A stretch of 64,000 nucleotides of DNA from Corallium rubrum (GCA_964035015.1 OZ035997.1:26362788-26426787); one strand, 5' to 3'; shown: positions 23,269-34,879, numbered from the stretch's first letter. Numbers and translations are program-made. The notes: generated by a model from the letters alone, not told the origin.

Positions 23269-23740
23269 TTAAAACATCGGTAATGTTTGATACTGAACCG
23301 GGAGAGTGTGTTGATGATACACAGGTACCTTTCTACGGGTGATTGTTTGGTACTTTGTTTTCTGCTCGTTGAAGTTTAATCCAGAAGACAGTGACCAATC
23401 GTTCAGTTTGTTTAGGTCTTCTTGGAGGAGATCCGCATCCGAAGAGGAGTTTATGGTCTTAAACAGTTTCGTGTCCCCAGCAAAACAAGCAATAGATAGA
23501 GACGCCACAGTATCGTGTAGGTCGTTAACGTGGAGTAGGAAGGGAATTGGACCAAGAATAGATCCTTGTGATGACGCGCTGTTTGCGTCCCGATAAGTAA
23601 GAACAAAACCAGGAATGGAGGTTTCCATGGATATTTATATCTCCTAGTTTTTCAAGAATCACGCTGTGGCGAACTATATCAAACGCTTTACTCATATCCA
23701 GGTCGATTACAGTAGGCGACCTGTAACACGCACAGAAAAC
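23269..23740 (-). mobile_element. LINE-D: RT fragment
   Basis: The minus strand gives VIDLDMSKAFDIVRHSVIL (first Asp block), a frame change near 23,630, SSQGSILGPIPFLLHVNDL (domain B) and ACFAGDTKLFKTI in place of the usual xFADDTKLF. As in LINE-C the first Asp of the catalytic box is Gly. Truncated on both sides. Distinct in sequence from LINE-C, so a separate insertion. Confidence 0.8.
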
Positions 23741-24039
23741 AAATAAAAGATATATAGATAGCCTAAATTAAACCGGTTTGACTGAATGAAATAATGAACT
23801 TCTTACCGCTGGTCGTACTCCTCCTCCACGAGATACTTGTCTGTCTTTCTGAAAAATAATAAACTTAATGCTGAATAAAAATACTGCCAATACTGAATCA
23901 AACTCTTTTCAATAAATTTCAGCTACCACGAAGGAAAAAACCCCCAAAAGTCTGATTAATGTAAAAAGTATTAACAAGAGTTCAAACGTATATAATTTGC
24001 ATAACAAAACGCACTTCGCAATGTGGTGCACATGCACCA

Positions 24040-24041
<2 letters not shown>

Positions 24042-24107
<66 letters not shown>
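24042..24107. repeat. (TA)n microsatellite
   Basis: About 66 bp of alternating TA; the overlapping Ile/Tyr frames are artefacts. Confidence 0.97.
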
Positions 24108-24110
<3 letters not shown>

Positions 24111-24305
24111 TCAACAAAGACAAATAGTTTTGCTGTCACTACTCTGAGTTTCACGCACTTCGGCGATCGTCAGGCAACTGACAGATTATGTTTAATTATT
24201 CATGTATATACATTTATGTATATACAATGCTACGGTGACGGTATAGCCTTGCTTGAACGGTTCCTTTGATGTCAATCAAAGTATAGCCTTGCTTCAACAG
24301 TTCCT

Positions 24306-25850
24306 TTGATATCTGATTTTAATGTTTATAAATCAACGAACAATCATGCGATTTATCTCATGAATCAAGCACGACGGTTATTTTACACCAACGTTGCCGA
24401 TAATAGTTCAGATCAAAGAAAACTATTCCGAGCAGTTAAAAAACTTCTTGCAAAGAATGAAGAGCTATCTTTTCCTGACTATTTGGATAAGACGGTATTG
24501 GCTAACGATATCAGCGCATTCTTTGTTCAAGAATTGAGAGAATCCGCGCAGATATAGAGAGTGTTGCCTTAGATCCCGCAGCTTGTGATGCGGTACCTGA
24601 CGATCCAGAAGTTGATGACTCCATGACACTTAATGCCTTCCATTTACTTACTGATGATGAAGTGTATACTCTCATTCAGAAGTTATCTACATGTAAGAAA
24701 ACGTATTATACCCTCACTAATAATCATCCAGTCAAATTAGCGTCACGTGCCCAGCCCAATATTTTACGATATAGAACAACTACATATTGGGCAGCAACCT
24801 TTGGACAGGTGCACAAGGTATATTTACTTGCCAATTGCACGATTATTTGTTCGATATAATAAAACACCTATTGGATTCATCTTCGCCCGATATGGAAAAT
24901 ATTTAAGTCTCAAATTTTAATATTGAATTTTCGACTTAAATATTTTTCCATATCGGGCTTAGATGAATCCAATAAGTTATAATGTTCGCTGACCCAATGC
25001 CTACATCGCTTGTGGTTGGCTGCTTAGATGTTATTTTACCCGTCATCAGGTGTATCGTTAATACATCACTGTCTGTTGGTCATTTTCCTGATTTATGGAG
25101 GGAAGCTTTAGTCGCCCCTCTCGTGAAGAAAGCTGGTTTGATACTGCGTTTAAAAACTTCGACCTGTCAGTAATTAACAGTTTGTTTCAAAACTTACAGA
25201 GCGTGCAGTATTTGATCAAATGCATGACCACATGATGCATTTTGCCCTTTATCCATTGCTCCAGTCTGCATATCGTCGAGGACACAGCACTGAAACAGCA
25301 CTATTAAAGGTCCAAAGCGACTTGTGAATCGCCAACATTTAATTAATGGTATTTCTTGATTTAAGTGCTGCTTTTGACACTGTCGATTCGAAGATCCTAT
25401 TATCACAGTTTCACGGTATTATCACGGTTATTAGTCCAGTTTTGGAATTAAGGGAATTGCCTTGGATTGGATTGGTGTGCATCTTATCTTTCTAACAGAT
25501 GGCAACGGATTCGTGTGAACGGTAGCCATTCCGCCAGCTTTCCTTTGAATTTTGGTGTCCCCCCAGGGATCGTGCTTAGGCCCACTGTTGTTCACTATAT
25601 ATGCCAGTAAATTATTTGATGTGATCAAGAAACACCTTCCTGATGTTCATGTCTACGCCGATGACTCGCAACTGTATATATCGTTTAAACCTGATTCTAG
25701 GGCAAGTCAACTTGAGGCCATGGAACTATTATGTTGATGGATGAATGATGGCAAGACTGAATTCATGTGATGATTATTGGCACAAAGCCACAGCTTGCGA
25801 AGGTTGATATCGACCATCTCACGATTGGTGATACTATTTTGTATTTGTAT
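24306..25850 (+). mobile_element. LINE-E: broken RT copy interrupted by a fold-back element
   Basis: Plus-strand frames in order: AIYLMNQARRLFYTNVADNS (linker), FHLLTDDEVYTLIQKLSTCK, then after an interruption NTSLSVGHFPDLWREALVAP (RT fingers), SAYRRGHSTETALLKVQ, MVFLDLSAAFDTVD (first Asp block), SPQGSCLGPLLFTIYASKL (domain B) and VYADDSQLYISFKPD (intact YADD). Numerous stops and shifts show it is dead. A MITE-like fold-back (24,870-24,974) lies within it. Confidence 0.8.
24870..24974. repeat. Fold-back element inside LINE-E
   Basis: ATTGGATTCATC...CCCGATATGGAAAA (24,870-24,900) recurs inverted ending at 24,974, with ~45-bp arms and a short AT-rich loop. Confidence 0.7.
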
Positions 25851-27035
25851 TTAATAACTTTGTTGCTTTCAAAAATTGTACATACATGCATCTATATATA
25901 AAACTAAACACAAATGAATAAATAATTAGTTAATGATTCAAGCGGTTCTTTAAAAGGAAAGGCCGAACAATCAAGCAAATACTAATGGCACACACACAAA
26001 GTTTTGTGGGAGAAGGGGTTTGGGGTGAAGTACTCCGATTGTCTAAAATTGTGGTCAAACGTCATCCCAACGACTCATTATTACATGGCCTAAGATTGTT
26101 GTCCTGGGGTATATAATCCCCATTATGACTCTGCTAATGCCCTAGAGGTAATAATCCCCGAGTAGGACATATCCTGCCAAAGGGGTAGCGACCCCCTAAG
26201 ACATCGACCTGAACCAAGGGGTCATAATCCCCTTGGACAGTTCTTACGATTCGACTGATCATTATATTTACATAAAATAACCTGAGTCTATGGGCTTGAA
26301 GGTGACCATTGGGAGCACTTCATCCCCAAACCAGAACTTTATTTTTTACAGCAGGAACATAAAAGCATCAAGAATATATTACACCAATGAATTATTTACA
26401 AAAATAGTTGCAAGTTCTTCAAATTATCTGTTCGTTCGTGGAGAAACATTACCACATGCTTCCCGGTGTCCATTGTTCAAAACAACATAAAGGAAACTAG
26501 GCTAAAGATCTGCTATCAAGTGGTATTGGCAGATTACTTTCCACGTATATACCAATATTTTTCGTTTCGAAAATAGTTGCGTAAGTGCAACTTTGAAGCG
26601 GTGGGTGGGTGGGAAAAAAATCCTGTGTATAGCTTACAAGTAGCTTTCAATGTAGAGCTCTTGGATAAAGTGATTCATTTTGGCGCGTTTGAGCTTATAT
26701 GTGACTCTTGCGCGAATTGTAATTGGTTAGTTTTCCCGCCGAAGAGAGAAGTAATGTTCTAATTGGTCAGCAAGTGCTGTATCACTTGTTTTTCACGTGC
26801 ACTGGCAGGCTGGAAGAAAACGACCTTTAGAACTATCTGGCATATATATCGGTTGTTGATAGGTGGGAGTAACACCTTTGCCAACCTTCCTGTTCAAGGT
26901 TTTGGCACAGCTTGTAGTGAACGTTGTCTCATTAACTTTAATTTATATATTAACACATAAATTGGCTTTAAAGCAACTGGAGAACAATGAACAATTGAAC
27001 ATGACTACCATACAATGTAAAAACCTATTTAAAGT
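25851..27035. other. No gene seen
   Basis: Between LINE-E and the next (TA)n tract I see only short open frames. 26,090-26,240 contains repeated AATCCCC and GGGGT words in alternating orientation, without a clear element. Confidence 0.4.
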
Positions 27036-27062
27036 TATATATATATATATATATATATATAT

Positions 27063-27100
<38 letters not shown>
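27036..27100. repeat. (TA)n microsatellite at the LINE-G 3' end
   Basis: About 65 bp of TA with one interruption (ATAGAT), directly adjoining the 3' end of the minus-strand LINE-G. Confidence 0.95.
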
Positions 27101-27103
<3 letters not shown>

Positions 27104-27149
27104 ACCTATTTGTTACTACAGATTAAAGATCAATAAAATAATGTACAAA

Positions 27150-27632
27150 CTATTTATGTGGAAGTTGGTAAAAATTAAGTTCCCTATAAAATTTCTGATA
27201 AAGTTTTGACTTAAAAAGAATAAAGCTACCAATTGTTTTAAGTTCACTATCCAATGAGTTCCACTTTGTTACAACTCGAGAAAAATAGGAATTTTTAAAA
27301 TATTGAGTTCTACATTTAAAATCAATAAAATTATTCACATCATAAGATCTAATGTTATATTTAGGAGCTGGTCGGTTCTGTACATAATCTGGTAATTGAA
27401 TATACAAAAGACCTGCTCTACACTTAAGAAAGAATAACAAATCTTTCATATTTCGCCTGACATCAAGTGGTAGAAGGTTGAGTTTCATCAACCGTTCCTT
27501 ATAGTCAGTGTCAGCTGGGTAATTTAAAACGAACTTTGTAGCTCTGCGTTGTACCCCTTCCAACATAAGTTGATATTTCACTTCTGAAGGGGACCACAAT
27601 TCTGATGAGAATTCCAACTGTGGTCTGACCAA
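27150..27632 (-). pseudogene. LINE-G RT C-terminal domain
   Basis: A 160-codon minus-strand frame: MVRPQLEFSSELWSPSEVK and VQRRATKFVLNYP, typical of the thumb region, then LNLLPLDVRRNMKDLLFFLK, and near the end YFSRVVTKWNSLDSELKT, the W(N)xLp block that marks ORF2 C-termini. Ends at a natural stop 40 bp from the (TA)n tail. Confidence 0.85.
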
Positions 27633-27766
27633 TGTAAGGTATAGAGGAGCTTCCTGATAGTTTGGTCTTCATTCTTCAACATCTTTACACGTTCGTTTAA
27701 TAAGCCCAAGTGTTCGATTTGCTTTTGCTGTAATCTTTGAAATATGCGTTCCCCAAACTAACATCT

Positions 27767-28822
27767 TCACTCACAGTTATTCCTAAGGTCTTTGGTGGTT
27801 TTAACACAGTCAAGGAATTCATGTCCCAATTTGTAATCACTGGTTGTCTGGATTTTCTTTCGCGACAGTCTCATAACTTTACATTTATTACTGTTAAGTT
27901 TCATACACCACTTTTCAGTCCAAGATTTGAATGCATTTAAATCATTCTGTAAATTTCCAGTATCAGCATAGGATTTGATCACTCTGTATAATTTTGAATC
28001 ATCGGCATACAATGCCATTTCTGTTGGTGGATGAACTTGCTCCGGAAGGTCATTCATGAACAATATAAAAAGAAGTGGACCCAGAATAGATCCCTGGGGC
28101 ACACCAGAGGCTACCTCAAGCCATTCAGAAGAATGTCCATCAAGAGCAACTCTTTGAACCCTTCCAGTTAGGTAACTTTTGAAAACCACGTTTTCTTAAT
28201 TTACAGAGCAATAAACGATGAGATACTTTGTCGAACGCTTTTTGGAAATCAAGATAAATGACATCAACAGAGTGTTTATTGTCCAGTGCTGTTAGAATCT
28301 TGTGGTAAACTTGAATTAACTGAGTTGTGCAATTTCTGCCTTGTAAGAAACCATGTTGTAAATTATGTACTATTCCAGAAATGGAGTCATAACAACGGTT
28401 GTAGATACATTTTCCCAACACCTTCGAGGCCATGAATAACAAGGAAATCGGCCTGTAATTTTCAACGCAATGCACGTCGCCAACCGTCGGAACCGGAGTG
28501 ACGTTTTCCTGTTTCCATATTGCTGGAACTTCTCCTAATTTTAGAGAAAGGTTGAAGAGGTGTGTTAACGATGGAGTTATTTCATGGGCAACCGTCTTAA
28601 GAAGCCTTGCAGAAATTTCGTCAGGCCCACCTGTTTTGGTTCAATAGACAATTTAACACTTCATTTTCGTTTAAGATAACCAGTGAGTGATTCATTGTTG
28701 TTGACTTCACAATTTTCCACACTTTGGTAATCTTCATAAGGCTCCGGACATACCTCCGAATTAAATACAAAGTGAAAGTAATTAAGGAGATTAGCTTCAT
28801 CTCTGCAGAGTCTGTGGCGAAT
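27767..28822 (-). pseudogene. LINE-G reverse transcriptase
   Basis: Two minus-strand frames cover the RT: ENYRPISLLFMASKVLGKCI and LQHGFLQGRNCTTQL (fingers), VIYLDFQKAFDKVSH (first Asp block), then after a frameshift near 28,180 SGVPQGSILGPLLFILFMND (domain B) and MALYADDSKLYRVI (catalytic YADD intact), followed by CMKLNSNKCKVMRLSRKK. The 5' side of the RT is cut at 28,822 by the hAT-like insertion. Confidence 0.88.
28818..28822. other. Left target duplication of the hAT-like element
   Basis: CGAAT here is repeated at 30,991-30,995, next to the terminal repeats; a sixth base (G) may also match, depending on where the termini are drawn. Confidence 0.55.
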
Positions 28823-29247
28823 CAGGGGCGGATTTAGGATTTTGGAAATGTCAGTCAAAGATGTGGTCCACATATGTAGGGGGGTCCGGGGGGCATGCTC
28901 CCCCGGAAATTTTTTGAAATTTGGGTCTCTAAAATGGCATTTCCCGTGATCTGACAACATATTTGAGTCAACTTTGTTAAGTTTTAAAGCATATTTTTAA
29001 TAGCACATTTTATCATTTTTACAAAAGATTTTCATTTAAACTGAGAAAATTACAGCATTATATATTTACAAAGCTAATTAAAATATTAGTTAGCTGAACG
29101 AGACAGGCGCGAACACCTATGCTTTAAAAAAATTAACTATTCAATGAATCAAAGACCTTGTCATAGCCTGTTATTTAGTGTGTAATTTTCTCCATAAATT
29201 AGGGGAGAAAATCGGATAAACAGTAGATATATGTATAATTATTGGTC

Positions 29248-30000
29248 TCATAACCTCATTGTATTGTAGTATAAAAAATTGGCTGTTTCACCAGGGAAAA
29301 AGCTGGAAATTTTTTGTTTGACATTTTTAGAATTTTTACCAGACTGGAATGAGGTTTCCTTTAGGATTTTGCTTAAGGTTGGATGTTCAGACTGTTTTCT
29401 TTTTTGACCAGTTGGACAAAAAAGTAAAGGATGGTTAGGTTTGAATTTATCACCAGACTTTACCAAACCATCAACACAGAATAGAATATGAATGTCATCT
29501 ACTACTGGTACTGCTTTCAGAGGAGAACGGGCTTTAACTTTACGATTAAACAATAACTTACACCTATGGTCTCCACAATGTGGATAGTAGGAAACTATAT
29601 TTCTGTTAAGAACAGAAGAAAGACCAAGAATACAAAGAAAAGATGACCATTTCTTATTACCACAATTAACAAGCCTCCTTCTTCACTAGCTCATCCCCAG
29701 ACAACCCTGAATCTAAGCATTCAAAGGAAACTGATAAAGGTAAAAGATTATTTAAACTTCTACCAAAATCTTCCTGATGCTCAGCAACAGCAGCGAAGAA
29801 ACATGGATGGTTTGAATAAAAATTAGCATGGAGCTAGAAAAGCTCAATGCATGTCAACACTCTCAAATCATCAACAAGGGTATTGTTACCTACCAATACC
29901 AACGAAATTGAGCTGTAAAGACAATTGCCAGTAGCTTCAGATCTAAACAAATATTTAAAACCAATATTAAACGCCTGAGTAATTGATTTGTGACATGTTC
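29248..30000 (-). pseudogene. Broken OTU-type cysteine protease-like gene carried by the hAT-like element
   Basis: Read on the minus strand from about 30,000: FKYLFRSEATGNCLYSSISL contains the GNCLYxSIS block of OTU-type proteases (catalytic Cys). It is followed by NTLVDDLRVLTCIEL, an in-frame stop, HANFYSNHPCF, a further frame break near 29,690, then CGNKKWSSFLCILGLSSVL, YYPHCGDHRCKLLFNRKVK and VVDDIHILFCVDGLV. The second half sits in the open frame 29,248-29,553. The layout resembles OTU/vertnin-like proteins abundant in invertebrate repeats. At least one stop and one frameshift disable it. Whether it is transposon equipment or captured cargo is unclear. Confidence 0.65.
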
Positions 30001-30659
30001 GATCTGTTAATAAATTATATGTTATGTTATTTCACAACCACGCGGTTAAAATATATCTTCATCAGAGCAAGATTATAAACAAATAAGTTGAAAAGTAAAC
30101 AGTATTCATTTCAAAATCATGAAACGAAAGGTCCGATAAAATTTAAAGTCGGACTAAACCTTGCCTTAAGAATCAATTCATTGATCCTTCATTCCAAATT
30201 CACATACAAGAGCTGCTGGTTGGCAAGCGTGAAATATGCTAATGCCGCCATGCTGAATAATATGTCTGAACTCTGAACTCAGACTTCACTAGGACGTAAA
30301 ATGATATTATAGTACGATATTGAAACTGGACAAAAACACATGTATTCGACACTAGACTGTTTGTAGATTTGAAATGAAACAAGACGACCTTAACTTACCT
30401 TACAGCAGTGCATGGCTTGGGAATAAATGACTCCGCGCCAAAATTCCTCAAGAAGCTCGAAATGCTTCCAATCGCGTTTAAATTTTCCTCGCTTGAAAGA
30501 AATCGGCGATCGTGTAACTTGATGACAAATCATCGTAGATTGTTCGAAGTATGTCTTCATCGTTGCTGTTAAAAGCAGCTAAAACCCGTTCGAAAACGCT
30601 TACCACAGAACTCATGACTGAAACACAGAAGCTTCGATGTACTCAGCTGACTCAGCAAT

Positions 30660-30844
30660 GGTGCAGATCCAGCAAAACGCTTGAAATCGACGCGAGAGCC
30701 AATCAGGTTTGAGGCAAATCCAGCAAAAAAGTGGTTGCCATGGTGCAGATCCAGCAAAACCCTTGAAATCAACGCGAGAGCCAATCAGGTTTGAGGCAAA
30801 TCCAGCAAAAAAGTGGTTGCCATGGTGCAGATCCAGCAAAACTT
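30660..30844. repeat. 82-bp tandem repeat, ~2.3 copies
   Basis: A unit beginning GGTGCAGATCCAGCAAAAC starts at 30,660, 30,742 and (partial) 30,824, near the right end of the hAT-like element. Confidence 0.9.
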
Positions 30845-30990
30845 TCAAAGCGAACGCTGACCACCGGTCATCTCTGCTCGGTGTTTGCTTGACTCAATCT
30901 CTCCGAAGAACTAGTCTGATTGCGCAATTATTCTTGTGATTTTTTACGTCAGTCGCGTGACTGGTCTGATGTATGCTAAATCCGCCCCTG

Positions 30991-31316
30991 CGAATTCGTT
31001 GCCGTATTTCAGAAATCCAGGAGTACCATGTGCCTTAGTTTTTGTTTTAATAAATGTCCAGAAACGTTTCGGGTGTTCAGTTAAATTGGATTTGAGTTCG
31101 TTCAGATATTCCATATATTTTTCTTCAACAACCTTCCCAGCGTTTCTTCTGATTTCTTCAAAATTCTTAATGTCCGTATTATCACCTGTTCTCTTCGCTA
31201 TTTTACGCATTTTCTCGGCTTTTTTATGCATCATCCGAATAACTTCTTTATCAATCCAAGGTCTACGATTATTATCAGATATTGCAACCTTCGGTAGTGA
31301 CGCTTATATCGATTGA
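30991..31316 (-). pseudogene. LINE-G endonuclease-RT linker
   Basis: The minus-strand frame MMHKKAEKMRKIAKRTGD...WTFIKTKTKAHGTPGFL shows the basic linker with the RFWxFIKxKTK motif that precedes the RT fingers in many Jockey/CR1-type LINEs. Its downstream side is interrupted by the hAT-like element. Confidence 0.8.
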
Positions 31317-31363
31317 TAATTCATCAAATGCAAGATCCCAAGGGGTATGTAAAATAGCTTCTT

Positions 31364-32222
31364 TTAGGCCACGTATATATCCGCTTTCTTCCAATTGTAA
31401 ACTCGCCTTTTGACAGGTCGTTTCTTCTCAATAATAAAACTTAAATGAAAGTCAATCAGTTTATGATCAGTTTGAAGAATATCATCAAAAACACAGACAT
31501 CTCTAACTTTGTGCGGAATATTTGTTAATATTAAATCAAGAATGTCTGCACCACGTGTCGGGGATTTGACCATTTGCCACAAAAAGTTATTTACATCTGG
31601 AAGATTAAAATCTCCAAGTATAACAAGTTGGGAAATATGAGAAGTAGATGCTTTGCGAAGAAATTTCTTAAAGCAATTCATATAATCAGAATTTGTGGAC
31701 GATGGTCTGCAGAAAACGGCACAGGAATTTCTTTAGGAATTTCTTTTTTTCCTGTGGTCTAATCTCGCAGACGAGAATTTCAGCATCCGTTTCTAAATCT
31801 GTTCTTCTAACTGATTGTAATGAGCTGCAGACAGCGAGCATAACACCTCCTCCGCGGCTTGATATTTCTCTGTCGCGGCGGTGAATATAGTATTTATTCG
31901 AGGGAAGTAATTCGTTATTGCTTATTGAATCATTCAACCATGTTTCGGTGATGGCTATAAGGTCATATTGCTTAGAATTAGCAAGTACTTCAAGCTCTCT
32001 GGTTCTATTGACGACACTTCTTGAATTAAAATAAAGGCACTTCAATTCATGACGGGATCGTGTTGCCTGTCTCGTGAAACTTAAATTCCCCGAGCCGGTT
32101 GTCGGGCCACTTACTGATATACGTTCAAATTGAAATGTAGCGTTTGAATTAGAATAATAACTGACTCTTGAAGAGAAGAAACTTGCTCGCCTACCTCGTA
32201 TATAATGGGGTCTCGTGGTCAA
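31364..32222 (-). pseudogene. LINE-G APE-type endonuclease
   Basis: Two minus-strand frames: CLYFNSRSVVNRTRELEVL, DLIAITETWLNDSISNNELL (first catalytic Glu) and SSRGGGVMLAV, then after a frameshift near 31,680 LVILGDFNLPDVNN (GDFN), RGADILDLILTNIP and LQTDHKLIDFHLSF (final DH). The full motif order of the LINE endonuclease is present. A possible ORF start lies at 32,222. Confidence 0.85.
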
Positions 32223-32297
32223 GAACGATCAACCGGCACCAAGATGATGATGTCGAACAGGATAACGATCTTTCTTTGACTTCAAAACTGGGCGAAG

Positions 32298-32472
32298 GTA
32301 CAGTACTGTGCAGAAATAACCTAACAAAATCCGCGCCCGATTTGCGATCATGTTTGCGGATCGCATACGGGCGATTCGCGGCTGCGGTTGCGTACGCTTG
32401 GCGGTTGCGGCTGCGGCTGCACGCAGAGCGCCCGCAGACGCAGTGTTCGGTTATTTCTGCACAGTACTGTAC
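32298..32472. mobile_element. 175-bp GC-rich MITE with 23-bp TIRs
   Basis: GTACAGTACTGTGCAGAAATAAC (23 bp) at 32,298-32,320 recurs inverted at 32,450-32,472. The ~130-bp interior is strikingly GC-rich (GCGGCTGCGG words), unlike everything around it. The outermost GTACAGTACTGTGC is itself nearly palindromic. Confidence 0.75.
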
Positions 32473-32569
32473 ATTACCACGAGTCGTTTGGTGTGCTCCA
32501 TTGAAGTGGACCACCTGCAAGCCAAAAATTAGCAAGCTCAACGTTGTTTGATAGCAACCCCAACCTTCA

Positions 32570-32819
32570 AACTCACATTAATAAGACTTGTTCTGCCACC
32601 TATTACCACCTTAATAACATTAGACGCATAAGGAAGTCTTAAGTAAAGAGGCGGCGCGGACGTTGATTCCTGCCTAGGTTATAGGGCGTATTGATTACTG
32701 CAATAGTCTGCTGTATGGTTTGCCGGCAGTACATCTTGATAAGCTACAAAGACTGAATTCAGCTGCGAGATTTATAAGTCATACACCGAGATACTGCCAC
32801 ATTACTCCAGTGTTGTATT
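32570..32819 (+). mobile_element. LINE-F, left part (RT C-terminal region)
   Basis: The plus strand encodes YYHLNNIRRIRKSLSKEAAR, a stop, GRIDYCNSLLYGLPAVHLDK, LQRLNSAARFISHTPRYCHI and TPVL. This is the RT thumb/C-terminal region of an L2/CR1-type LINE (dYCNsLLyGlp...). The codons continue precisely after the Polinton-like element, so it is the disrupted target. Confidence 0.85.
32814..32819. other. Left 6-bp target duplication of the outer Polinton-like element
   Basis: TGTATT here equals TGTATT at 52,562-52,567. Removing the element plus one copy restores the LINE-F reading ...PVLYSLHWLPV..., an independent check on the boundaries. Confidence 0.92.
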
Positions 32820-32865
32820 AGTAGTATTATAGGGGGCGATCGACCCGTATTTTTAAGGCGGCGCT

Positions 32866-33002
32866 AGGCGGCGTTCTCATTAATATTCAGGCGGCGTTCT
32901 CATTAATATTCAGGCGGCGTTTCATTAATATTCAGGCGGCGTTCTCATTAATATTCAGGCGGCGTTCTCATTAGTATTCAGGCGGCGTTCTCATTAATTC
33001 TC
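32866..33002. repeat. 23-bp subterminal tandem repeat, left end, ~6 copies
   Basis: Unit AGGCGGCGTTCTCATTAATATTC. The right end carries about 3-4 inverted copies, so copy number differs between ends. Confidence 0.92.
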
Positions 33003-33370
33003 ATGCTCCTTTGCGACCCTCTAACCCTAATCTCATTACGTCATTATGTCTCGTGCGCCTATATGACCCCTAACCCTAATCTCACTCAAGCCCCCGTTAT
33101 TCACTACGTCATATTCACTAACCCTAGCTGTCACTCAACCCCCCGGTTTTCACTACGTCATACTGACTTATTATTTATTCATTCTCAGACTCCTTTAGGA
33201 CCTTTTAACCCTAACTTTTCCCCCCAACCCCAACTGTCACTCAACCCCCCCGGTTTTCACTACGTCATACCGACTTATTATTTATTCATTCTCAAACTCC
33301 TTTGGGACGTAGTAACCCTAACTTTCCCCCCTAACCCTAGATGTTACTTAACCCCCCGTCATAACCGATA
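33003..33370. repeat. ~100-bp subterminal repeats with TAACCCTAA words (outer left)
   Basis: Each unit combines CTTATTATTTATTCATTCTC, GACTCCTTTGGGACC-like, CTAACCCTAA, GTCACTCAACCCC and GGTTTTCACTACGTCATAC. The CTAACCCTAA core equals 1.5 units of the animal telomere repeat. Homologous blocks occur at all four element ends. Frames crossing it are proline-rich artefacts. Confidence 0.85.
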
Positions 33371-34570
33371 GCTCTCCGACTGATTTCCGAAGTTACGTAA
33401 AAGGTACTCGGCTTATATCCTTATAAGTAATAGTAATCACCTTTTCATTTAAACACTTTACCCTACTGACAGTCGACAGTTGTGGGACACGTAGACGTAC
33501 AGAGCATGCGTACGATAAACTTTAACAAAATAGACGTTCTTTACAAGGAACTAAAGAGAAATTGATAGAGGCACTTTATATTTTTTTATCTGAAACCTTG
33601 AGTATAGAGAGTTTTGAGCAGCCTAATTGTCTGAATTGGCAGAGCTCGTATAGACTTAGATTAATAGCATATGATGAATATTATATTAGGTTTAGAACCT
33701 AAATATTCATTCATCCTAGAATCATTACTAGCTAAACCCTTGTTTATAAGTGAAGAAATCATAAGAAGATAGAATGAGGAGTCAATTCAAAAGCCATAAG
33801 AACGTTTTTAAGTGTCAATATATAAACGAAATATTATTTGGCTGTGGGACGGCTGGAGTATCGACTTGAATTCGTATAGATTTAGATTAATAGCATATAA
33901 TGAATATTATAATAGAACCTAAATATTCAATCATCCTAGAATCATTGCTAGCTAAACCCTTGTTTATAAGTGAAGAAATCGTAAGAAGATAGAATGAGCA
34001 GTCAATTTTAAAAAGCCATAAGAACGTTTTTTAAGTGTCGATATATAAAATGAAATATTATTTGGCTGCGGGACGGCTGAGTATCGACTTGAATTAATAG
34101 CAACATGAATATTATATTAGTTAGAACTTAAACGACCATCTTTACCTATTTACTTGGAGATATGTGCCGAATTGTCGCTTATTTGGCTTTAGTGTATAAA
34201 GTAAACGATGCCTTGAATGAACAAACCGTTCGGCAAGCTGTTCGAAAGACATTGAATCATTTTCTTCAGAGGGGTTTGCCAGAATATAAACTGTCAAGGG
34301 TTAAACGGCTGACTCGGCTATTTTATTAACGTCGTCAAGCATCTTGTTAATGTTGCTACGGCTGATATTTGCGTATTTATGCTCAGTGCACGTGCAGGAG
34401 ACAAAAGAGAAACTCATTAAAGTTACTAATGACCAAAACTTAACCGGATTTACATATAAGTAGAATATTTAATTCATTTTAGGGATGATCATGAGTTTTT
34501 GGGGGATAATAAGGGGCATGAAGAGGTGTTAATGCATGGGCAAGTTCAGGCGAGAAAGTCATTAGGACAG

Positions 34571-34662
34571 GTTCTGAAATTACGAAACTAAAGAGACCGG
34601 CTTACGAGGAGTACCTTGTTGAAAAATATGGAAACGTTACGAACAAAAGCAATTTGAACTAA
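34571..34662 (+). pseudogene. Truncated 3' end of the HPSQ-type gene (outer left arm)
   Basis: Codons for PAYEEYLVEKYGNVT and the terminal KSNLN plus stop match the C-terminus of the full HPSQ proteins (REAYEEYLLEKSRNLTTKSN). The upstream ~130 codons have been deleted, joining EITKLKR directly to PAYEEYL. The mirror copy is at 50,876-50,966. Confidence 0.8.
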
Positions 34663-34879
34663 TGTTGTATGTGTTATGAGGACATAATCGAGTTAATCTG
34701 AAATAAACGTGTAGATTGAACTTGCTCATTTTTAATACATATTAATATCCTTTTGCGGGACATATGTGTCCCGGAAGGACTTTTATTTGATAATTAGTCC
34801 TTTTGAATAATACCCCATACGTTCTCTCTGATCCCCCAAAGACCCTATCTTACCCCAAAAGGTACCCCTATTATTTACA

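Larger units (their letters stand above)
28823..30990. mobile_element. 2.17-kb hAT-like DNA transposon inside LINE-G
   Basis: Termini are CAGGGGCGGATTTAG (28,823) and CTAAATCCGCCCCTG (ending 30,990), a perfect 15-bp TIR of the CAGGGGCGGA type frequent in hAT elements. It splits the LINE-G reading precisely. hAT elements normally give 8-bp duplications, but only about 5 bp are visible here, so the superfamily call is tentative. The interior has a subterminal zone with GGGGGGTCCGGGGGGCATGC (similar words at 55,650), a broken OTU-like gene on the minus strand, and an 82-bp tandem repeat near the right end. No transposase recognised. Confidence 0.75.
27107..32222 (-). mobile_element. LINE-G: near full-length LINE, interrupted by a hAT-like element
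   Basis: The minus strand carries, in order, an APE-type endonuclease (32,222-31,364), a linker (31,316-30,991), then after the 2.17-kb insertion the RT (28,822 to ~27,767) and a C-terminal domain (27,632-27,150). Excluding the insert it is about 2.95 kb of ORF2. Several frameshifts make it inactive, but key motifs survive, so it is younger than LINE-A. The head-to-tail order and matching phase on either side of 28,823-30,990 show it was a single element. Confidence 0.85.

Noticed and set aside
28661..28960. 99-codon frame crossing 28,823
   Set aside because: It joins LINE-G sequence to hAT-like terminal sequence across an insertion boundary; a chance fusion.
33003..33371. True telomere or chromosome end
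   Set aside because: TAACCCTAA words are interspersed in ~100-bp units, occur at four symmetric positions inside mobile elements, and unique sequence continues on both sides.
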